From the NCBI GenBank assembly GCA_003586115.2, contig QVOM02000001.1, positions 18,789,289 to 18,853,288 on the forward strand: DNA of 64,000 nt, written 5' to 3'. This document shows positions 56,601-64,000 of the stretch, piece by piece (the stretch's first letter is position 1; each line of letters begins with the position of its first letter). The stretch is from Salvator merianae (lineage: Eukaryota > Chordata > Lepidosauria > Squamata > Teiidae). The notes beneath the pieces were generated by a model. That model worked only from the letters and a program-made list of their open reading frames with translations, ran no database searches and was not told the origin of the DNA. A program made the translations under genes and the position numbers.

Positions 56601-57140
56601 GTTACTAGCTATGGAGCACAAAATCATGCTCCACAGCTGTACCATGAGCCACTGGACTGTTTCTGGTACACGGCATTCGCACCCTCTTCCAGGTGCGAAT
56701 GCTGCATGGCATAGTGCAGTGCAGCTGCAGCTCCGGCTCCATCTGTGCAATCGCACCACATTCCCAGTAGCCATGGCAGTGGCCAGAAGTTTCTCTGGCC
56801 ACTGTTGTGCTGCGGCCTGCCAGCATTTGCATTGCAAATGCTGGAAGCCCATTGCCGGGATGCTCCAGGCATCACAGTGCAAATGGCTTCCATGCTGTGG
56901 GGTCTGTTCCATCATCTTGACTTGAAAGGCAATTAAGGAGGAGGAGGATTATAATAGACATAGCTGTACCAGGGGACATAATAGTAAATATTTTTTTAAA
57001 AAAAATGAAAAGATGTGAAAATACAGAGGCCTACAATTTGAAATGATACAACTTTGGAAAAATAAAGTAACATTATTGCCAATAGCAGCTGAGGCCCTGG
57101 GTACCATACCAAAAGATTTAGAAAAGTACCTTAGCGTATT
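53700..57140. other. Region upstream of exon 1 found: no gene recognised
   Basis: No SLC4A8 start-codon exon was identified here. The dispersed repeat at 54,120-54,600 is related to 18,085-18,612. Bases 55,430-56,250 are AT-rich with nothing recognisable. Confidence 0.5.
56488..56930. mobile_element. Hairpin-array MITE, copy h
   Basis: Left end AGGGGACTTTCTGCACTTTTC; the right end is eroded. Inner stem AGCTATGGAGCA/TGCTCCACAGCT (56,607-56,618/56,626-56,637) follows the GGAGCA version of copy d. Confidence 0.75.
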
Positions 57141-57149
57141 TGTTCTCCT

Positions 57150-57920
57150 TACTCTTGTTGATGGCAGAAAGTGAAGAAGAATTAGAAAGCCTCTTGATGA
57201 GGGTGAAAGAGGAGACTGCAACAGCTGGTTTGAAACACAACATTAAAAAACTAAGATCATGGCATCTGGTCACATCACTTTCTGGCAGATAGAGGGAGAA
57301 GAAATGGAACCAGTGACAGATGTTACTTTCTTGGACTCAAAGATCACTGCAGACAGTGACTGTAGCCATGACATTAGAAGATGTTTGCTCCTTGGGAGGA
57401 AAGCTATGGCCATCCTGAACAGCAGACTAAAAAGCCGAGACATCACTTTGCCAACAAAGGTCTGTATAATTAAAGCTATGTTTTTCCCAGTAGTAATGTA
57501 CTGCCGTGAGAGTATAAGAAAGCCTGAGCATTTAAGAATCAACACTTTTAAACTGTGGTGCTGGGGAAGAGTTTTAAGGGTCCCTTGGACTGCAAGGAGA
57601 TCAAATCAGTCAAAACTAAAGGAAACCAACCCTGATTGGAAGGACAAATACTAAAGCTGAAGCTTAAATACTTTGGCCACATAATAAGACAGGACTCATT
57701 GGAAAAGTCTCTGATGCTGAGAAAAATTGAAGGCAAAGGGAGAAGGGGACAGCAGAAAAGGAGATGAATAGATAATATTGTGGAAGCAGTGAATATAAGT
57801 CTGGGTGAGTTTTGAGAGACAGTGGAGGGCAGAAGGGCCTGGTGTGCTGTGGCCCATGAGGTCGTGAAGATTCGAACAAGACTGCACGCCTGAACAACTC
57901 TTATTAATCACTACCAACCT
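57150..57920 (+). mobile_element. BovB/RTE LINE 3' fragment
   Basis: The C-terminal part of the BovB ORF2 is readable: TDVTFLDSKITADSDCSHDI, RRCLLLGRKAMAILNSRL, KSRDITLPTKVCIIKAMFFP, WGRVLRVPWTARRSNQSKLK, then a shifted frame with KYFGHIIRQDSLEKSLMLRK and RTRLHA. Several frameshifts. BovB is common in squamates and ruminants, where it moved horizontally. Confidence 0.92.
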
Positions 57921-58116
57921 AGCTGAAAAAAAAAAAAAGCTAGTATCATAATCATAACGACAACAGGCTCAGGCCCTAGCAATAGCAATCCCCTTCCATT
58001 CTGTTGCCATGTAGAGATAGTGAGCTAACCTCAACTGGATATTGTCTTAACTCTTACCTTAACTGGTTCAAAATTTGCTCCTGAAAATCCTAGGAAATAT
58101 GAACCACATTAGTATT

Positions 58117-58530
58117 TGTCTTGCAAGGTTCTGGCTCCCACCCAATCCTTGGAAGAGGCTAAGATGCCAGGTATTATACTGGCTAAGATAACACATAGAG
58201 CTGGAATACCAGTAGACCATAGATCCTTCCTACCCTTACCTGTGCAGGTAAGGGTAGAAAGGCTCTATGTGTTATCCTAGCCAGTGTAATACCTGGCATC
58301 TTAGGCCCTTTCTGCACTTGGCCTTATTGTGGATTATATCTCAGAATAGGGACCTGCTATCTACATGCTAGTGTAAACTATGAAAGGTCTTGCTCAGGGC
58401 CTACCATAGTCTGCACTAGCATGCAGATGGCAGGTCCCTATTCTGAGATATAATCTGGAATAAGTCCAAGTGCAGAAAGGGCCTTGGCCTCTTCCAAAGA
58501 TTGGGTGGGAGCCAGAAACTTGTAAGATAA
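58117..58530. mobile_element. Foldback element interrupted by a 180-bp MITE
   Basis: The left arm (58,117-58,200, with GGCTCCCACCCAATCC and GATGCCAGGTATTATACTGG) is the reverse complement of the right arm, which is split by the MITE at 58,304-58,483 into 58,262-58,303 and 58,484-58,530. A small stem TACCCTTACCTG/CAGGTAAGGGTA is in the middle. Confidence 0.88.
58304..58483. mobile_element. 180-bp PIF/Harbinger-like MITE, copy 4
   Basis: Flanked by TTA (58,301-58,303) and TTG (58,484-58,486). The opposite arm of the foldback element gives the unoccupied sequence GGCATCTTAGCCTCTT, showing a TTA duplication with one later A-to-G change. Confidence 0.9.
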
Positions 58531-58865
58531 ATTCCTGATCTCACATCCCCTGGGGGACCCATTTCAGTGGTACAACAAGGTGCACCACCAAAATGGGTCT
58601 CCCATGGACCTAGTATGCTCATTATTGAGGTCTACTAGTATTCCGGCCCAGAAGCACACCTGATCTGGAATAAGCTCTATCTCGTGCAGACAAAACATAC
58701 CAGAGGGGTGAGGCCTCTCTAGTCTACAACAGGGTGCAGACAAAAGAAGCCCAAAAGAGAGCTATGTTGTTATCTATTCCAGAACTAAGGTACGTGCAGA
58801 AAGGCCCTTAGGCCATTTGTACACTTGTTTGTTATCCTGGAACAAGCAGCTTCCTAGTACACTTT

Positions 58866-59044
58866 GGCCCTTTCTGCACTTGGCTTTATTCTGGACTATA
58901 TCCCAGAATAGGGACCAGCTATCCACACACTAGTGCAGATTATAGCAGGCCCCAGGTGGGCCTCCCATAGTCCATAGTAGCATGCAGATGGCAGATCCCT
59001 ATTCCAAGATATAATCTGGAAAAAGGTCAAGTGCAGAAAGGGCC
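58866..59044. mobile_element. 180-bp PIF/Harbinger-like MITE, copy 5 (179 bp)
   Basis: Ends GGCCCTTTCTGCACTTGG and AAGTGCAGAAAGGGCC; flanked by TTT at 58,863-58,865 and 59,045-59,047. Resembles copy 2 (AGGCCCCAGGTGGG-like centre) more than copies 1, 3 and 4, so at least two subfamilies exist. Confidence 0.86.
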
Positions 59045-59099
59045 TTTGTTCGCATGAAACTAGCACTATCTCGGTCCAGAACCATTCCAAAGACCCCTA

Positions 59100-61300
59100 T
59101 CCCAGATAAGCTGTAGACCTGTTTGAAGAGATCTATAACTGTCCCGAGTCATCTTGTCCTGCTTCAGTCTTTGGTGCTTCTGCACCTGGTTTGCAACAAG
59201 GAAAATGCCACAGCCTCATCTTCAAATTTATGTAAGCTTCCAAAGATCATTTTCAAAACCCTGACATGGATGGAAGCACACAACCTTTGAAGACTGTTCT
59301 GTTCAGCACTGCCCTTGTGCACCAGACATGATGTATAACAGACAGGGCCTGGGCCAATCACTGATAGGGGTGGGTAATGCCTTGGACAGAGTATCAGTTG
59401 TATGGACTGAAACAGCTAGGGTGTGTTTCCTACTGCCGCTGAGCTTAGCCTAGGACAGATGGTGTCCCCACCTTCCCAGTGCAGGCAGAGTGGACTGGGA
59501 TAGTTAGACTGCTCAAGTAAGCATGCTAGCTGCATATGGAATGCTATGAATAATACACCTGAACCTGGAACATTTATCACAGAATGGTAGCTTCATGTTA
59601 TGTTAGAGCTCTTAAGTTCTAAGCATTATTTGTCTAGTTACTACTTAATCTTAACAACAGAATGAACTGTAGGGTAATACAAAGGAATCATAGCTATGTC
59701 TCCCAGAGTTTTTCAGGGACTCCTTATTCCTCTCCTTTACCTAATCATCCCAAAATGTTCCCGTAGAAAGTCACATAAAGTGAAGTTTTGTTACTAATGT
59801 CGCTTGATATTACTGAATAAAGGAGTCTCATGAAGTATTAAAGTCCTAATACAGCTCGTGGCCATGACAATTTCTGAGATATTTTAAGGTAGGTTATAAC
59901 ATACCCTAATAGATCTCAAAAATAGCTACCCTAAAAGATCTCCAAAATGAGTAGCTGCCACTTGCTAATGGTTAATCCACATATTAGAAAGCTAAAAATT
60001 ATGTGAAAAGAGATTTAAATGGATTACTGAATCCCCAATTTGCCAGCTCTCAAGCTCTGCTTGATGTTGTCCCTAAAAACATGGGTTTTTGCCTCTGAGG
60101 TGCATTAGTAGACCAGCTCTCCTTTCTGCAGTTTTCATTGATTATTAATAGTCTGGGTCTCCCATCCACAGAGTTGGCTGGTTGTCCGGGTCTCAGCAAT
60201 GCAGTGTCACTGACTTACATCAGTAAAGCGGTCCTCTATGATTCCCCTAACCCCCAGCTTTTCATAGAAGGCTATTACTTCCATAACACATTTCTGTACT
60301 GTGCTGTTGTTTGTGGGAATCAGTCCTTAGCTTTATACAAAGGATACGGTACTCGATTTTAACTTCTATTAGGCTTTCAATCCTCTTTAACAAAGTGCTT
60401 TACCCGTAAGTTCTTATATGATGTCATGGTGGTCCTCAGCTGGGTTGCAAGGTCAAACCGGAGGCAGAATCCACTTTGTGCCTATATGATTAACGTTGCA
60501 GATCCAAATCCAGAGCTAAGGTGTCTTCCAGAACAAGTCAGTGTCATCAAAGGAGGATCCCTAGCTAAAACAAATTTAACTCCCAATAGCAGCTAGTTTC
60601 AGCTCTTACTACTTCAAAAACATCTCTTTTAGACAATTTTTAAATGAACAAAATGATGGGGGGGAGGAGTCCAAACCTCTCAAGAAAAGCCTTCAGTACA
60701 GTTTTCTCACTAACACCATTCCTAGAGCCACGTGGCCTTTATTACTATGACACCATGGAACACATGTACGTGAAGATTCCATATAGATTGGAACAGATAA
60801 TGATTCTTCTGTCCCTCAGAGGAAATTTAGTTGAAAAGCTGGGGAGAGCTTCTTTTAGCCTTTCAACTCTAAGACCTTAATTTTTATTTACTTTTACTAA
60901 TTAACTTTGTTTCTGATCTTGAAGCAATATACTGGACTACAACATATTCCACACTGGTAAGAAGATCTCATTCTGTTATTTTATCAGAATAGGTTACGGA
61001 CACACAAATAAGTCTATGTACACATTTCTGTTGTATGGTTCTATTATACTCACCATTCACATTTCAAATACTCCCACCTCTGTAATTGTGTGGTCACATA
61101 TCCTGCACTTATTCCATCATGTTGTTGTGCACATGTATTATGGTACATAAAACTGAACAGCAGTGGGACTACAGTGGACCTGCACTTTTGCCATACATAT
61201 ACAGTGTGTAGACGTTCCAAAGGCTATCAGCAGGTCACCGCACAGCCTCACCTTGGAACAGATATTAACCAGACAGATTTATAATTCTTCACGTCTCTTC
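59100..61300. other. No gene or clear repeat recognised
   Basis: Two open frames (60,138-60,362 plus and 60,644-60,880 plus) lack splice context, family motifs or a plausible promoter. The rest is unremarkable. Confidence 0.45.
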
Positions 61301-61309
61301 TTGAGGTGT

Positions 61310-61550
61310 TTTTTTTAATTGGAGTTACAGTGGCCACTTTCTAGTCCTCAGCTACAGAAGCAAAACACAGCAAAACATTTCATGTTTTTGTTATGAAGTC
61401 CACAATCTCAATATGAGCTCTTTAATAACTCTTGGACAGGTTCCATCTGGAACTGGTGATTTGTTAATGTTTAATTTGTCCATAAGGCCTCCCACTTCTT
61501 CTCTCATCACCCCTGTTTGTCTCAGTTCTTCAGCTCAGGCTCAGTGATCT
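61310..61550 (-). mobile_element. CR1-like LINE fragment, reverse-transcriptase start
   Basis: The minus strand reads LNINKSPVPDGTCPRVIKEL, the conserved entry to the CR1 reverse transcriptase. The direction is opposite to the fragment that follows at 61,560. Confidence 0.65.
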
Positions 61551-61559
61551 ATCCTATAT

Positions 61560-62205
61560 AATATACAGTCAAAAGTTTGATAGCCAACAAAAGGGAGAAG
61601 TCATATTGGACTTACTCTTAAGTAGCTCAGGATTTGGTGAGAAAAGTAAATGCAGGATTTGGTGAGAGAAATAAATGCAGTAGAAGCAATTTGGAATAGT
61701 GACCATAATGCAATAAAATCCAAATTTTATAGAAGTGAAAATTTACAAAGCAAGTCTACCTATGATTTCAAAAAAAGGAAACTTTTCAAAATTGAGAAGA
61801 TCCATGAAAAAGAGACTCAAAGGGAAGACTGAGAGATCAAACTTTCTCCAGAAAGCTTAGTTGTTTAAAATTAAAATAGTAGAGGCTCAGTTACAATGTA
61901 TCCCTAAAGTGATTTTAAAAACCACAAGGCAAAGAAGAGGCCTGCATGGTTAAATAGTATGATCAAGAAAGTTATTAGGTGAGAGAAAGCATTCTTTAGA
62001 AAGCAGAAGTCTTCTTTTAATGAAGAAAACAAAAAGGAACACAAACTTTGGCAAATGAAATGCAAATAGAAAAAGAGAGAAGCAAAAAGAGAATTTGAAG
62101 ACTATATTGTCAAAACTTTAAAGACTGAAAATAAAAGATTTTTCAAGTACTTTAGATGCAGAAAGCCAGTCAGGGAGGCTGTTAGTCCCTTGATGGGGGA
62201 GTCAA
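61560..62205 (+). mobile_element. CR1-like LINE fragment, endonuclease end and linker
   Basis: Plus strand: an endonuclease C-terminal remnant (WNSDHNAIKSKFYR) and then linker blocks (EEKREAKREFEDYIVK-like, FFKYFRCRKPVREAVSPL). Many stops. A (TTCC)n array at 62,211-62,245 follows directly. Confidence 0.7.
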
Positions 62206-62210
62206 AACAC

Positions 62211-62245
62211 TTTTCCTTTCCTTCCTTCCTTCCTTCCTTCCTTCC
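62211..62245. repeat. (TTCC)n microsatellite
   Basis: About eight units of TTCC at the border of the LINE fragment, followed by GTTTATATCCCACCCT, which resembles an antisense LINE 3' end. Confidence 0.92.
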
Positions 62246-63496
62246 GTTTATATCCCACCCTATACCAAGGATCTCAGGGGGGTAATAAGAGCTAAAAACA
62301 AATCAAATAGGGTAAAAACAGAACTAAGCTGATTAAAATCACACATAAATAACAGTCAGAAAAATTAAATTTACAGCGCCTCACTAGTCAGTAGAATTTA
62401 GGGTGTGTATATGTAAAACTCTGAAAATTCCCATGTATGGCAATGGGCACTATTCAGCAGGACAGAAGGGATGTACCTGTAGACGCTTAGAGTGGGTTTC
62501 ATTTAGGGTTGCATAATCTTCTTCCAGAAGTCCCATGACAGATCAGCTGTTAGGGCCTTGGCAACAACAGGCCTTGAAACTAAGACAGAAGGAGGAAGTT
62601 TCAGTGATGTCTTGGTTGTGTCTACAGAGGAACATATTCTCCTGTTTGCACTGAAGGGGTGTCTCCTTGTCAGTGACCAATAATCAGCCTAGGATAGGGT
62701 TTATAGATGGGTGTTTGATCCTTAACTGCCAGCTGGCCAAACGAGCAAACTGAGGTACTTAATGGTGCGTAGGGGGTTGTTCTGACAGGCCCTAAGGGAG
62801 GTGGTCAGTGAAGAAGCACTACTGTTAGGACAGAGCAGGAGCCTGGTAGATCCCCCTTCAGGCAATGCAGCTAACTATGGACAACAGATGCTGGATGGAG
62901 GTCTCCTCACACTCTTCTTGAAGCAAGATTAACAAAGGTACCAGCAAAACACTGTTTACTATTTCAGGCAAAAGCATGATTCACCCAATTCTCCTAAATC
63001 AGAGATGTTTTCTTGGAACTTGACAGGCAAATGCAGGTTCTATGGCACTTGGTAGAAGAGAGGGCTCCCATGGGAGTAAACAACAATTGTTTCCTAAATG
63101 GCTGTTTGTTTCTCTACTGTCTTCTCCTGTCCTACTTTCCTTGCATTTCCAGTGAACAAAGCAGTTGGAACAGCGCAGGCTGAAACTTTCAGATTGAGCT
63201 TGGAAGAGGCATCCCAAACTTATATCAAGAATGGGACTTCATAAGTAGAGCTGGTGGGAACTTTATGTAGAAGAGGGAATCTCAGCAGATTTCACTTGCA
63301 AAACAGGGAACACCTGCTGGAATTCCATCTTTTACACAACTGTTAAAGTTACAGGAATCCTGATCTGAATGTCATCCAAAAATATAGATGCACAGAAAAA
63401 ATAGAAGTTATTAATTATAAACCTAAAATGAGGATGATGCATATAATATACAGTCCCATATTTTGTAAATCCATCCTTCCCCCTATTAGATAGCCT

Positions 63497-63521
63497 ATTT
63501 ATTTATTTATTTATTTATTCG
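63497..63521. repeat. (TTTA)n microsatellite
   Basis: About six TTTA units followed by TTCGTGTCAGTCTGG, possibly another repeat tail. The remaining sequence to 64,000 shows no recognisable feature. Confidence 0.9.
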
Positions 63522-64000
63522 TGTCAGTCTGGATAGCCCATGAGGGAAATTAAGATAGCTTTGTTTGGAACTGCCTAATCACCATGCTGTTATCCTTTTG
63601 CACTTCCCTGCCTCATGCAACTACATTCTTTTGTTATCTTCTCTTGATCTCACTAGGACAGCTCCAATCTTCTGCTCAAGCAATTTCATTATGGTTTTTC
63701 AGCAAATGCGAAAATCCAAGACGCTCAGTGGGAACCAAGCTCTTGCATTTTTTTTTAAAGCTGGATTAAGTCATTCTTTAAACTGCTGCCAACTGTGGTA
63801 TTTGCAATTATCCAAATAAGGTAGATTTATCTAGCTTTTGGGCCCTATTAATTATTCTGATACTATTAAATCCATATATTATTGGTCTTAAATTAAAGTG
63901 CCCTTGCAAATCAATTTTTTATTAGCTCGCTAATTATGTACAGAAAACTTCAATTAAGGCTGTAATACAGTAGTCCCTCCTTATGCAAGAGCATTAGATT

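Noticed and set aside
56518..56925. 135-codon plus-strand frame
   Set aside because: It lies wholly within a hairpin-array MITE. Similar chance frames occur in the other copies (for example 12,725-13,141 and 10,873-11,193).
60138..60880. Open frames at 60,138-60,362 and 60,644-60,880 as upstream exons
   Set aside because: No similarity to the SLC4A8 N-terminus or any family I recognise, and they are on the opposite strand.

Overview
The window looks like intronic DNA of a vertebrate, most probably a squamate reptile (lizard or snake). No prokaryotic gene organisation is present. Interspersed repeats dominate: CR1-type LINEs, L2-type LINEs, a BovB/RTE LINE fragment and many short nonautonomous DNA transposons (MITEs). 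BovB together with abundant CR1 and L2 is a known squamate combination; the species assignment is inference.

One host gene is recognisable. It is on the minus strand and runs across 1,091-52,700. Thirteen coding exons (1,841 nt, about 614 codons) have canonical AG/GT borders and join in one continuous reading frame. The protein is an SLC4 sodium-coupled bicarbonate transporter, and the closest paralogue from recalled sequence is SLC4A8 (NDCBE, the electroneutral Na+-driven Cl-/HCO3- exchanger). In transcription order the exons lie at 52,619-52,700, 41,041-41,175, 39,066-39,201, 31,323-31,483, 22,718-22,903, 20,623-20,714, 17,008-17,165, 13,605-13,692, 8,654-8,800, 8,269-8,369, 6,035-6,209, 4,315-4,448 and 1,091-1,336. 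They cover most of the cytosolic N-terminal domain and roughly the first five membrane spans. The start-codon exon and promoter were not found in 52,701-64,000, and the rest of the membrane domain must lie beyond base 1.

Layout: 1-9 kb holds five exons, a CR1 fragment, nested MITEs and a long perfect hairpin. 9.7-13.5 kb contains a direct duplication of about 1.85 kb broken by the only N in the window, probably two alleles placed in tandem by the assembler. 15.5-16.8 kb is a MITE with a second transposon nested in it. 22.9-31.3 kb and 31.5-39 kb are large introns with L2, CR1 and MITE copies and a 697-bp transposon flanked by 10-bp duplications. 39.9-40.9 kb is an antisense L2. 41.2-52.6 kb is the largest intron seen and contains the best preserved CR1 (50.2-52.3 kb). 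52.7-64 kb lies upstream of the first exon found and holds the BovB fragment, two more 180-bp MITEs, a foldback element and a LINE with an inverted segment.

The most informative signals are in the repeats. Five 180-bp MITEs have 3-bp target duplications, two confirmed by empty sites inside this same window. A second MITE family is built from successive hairpins whose stems show compensatory changes between copies. No tRNA, rRNA, CRISPR array or second protein-coding gene could be supported.
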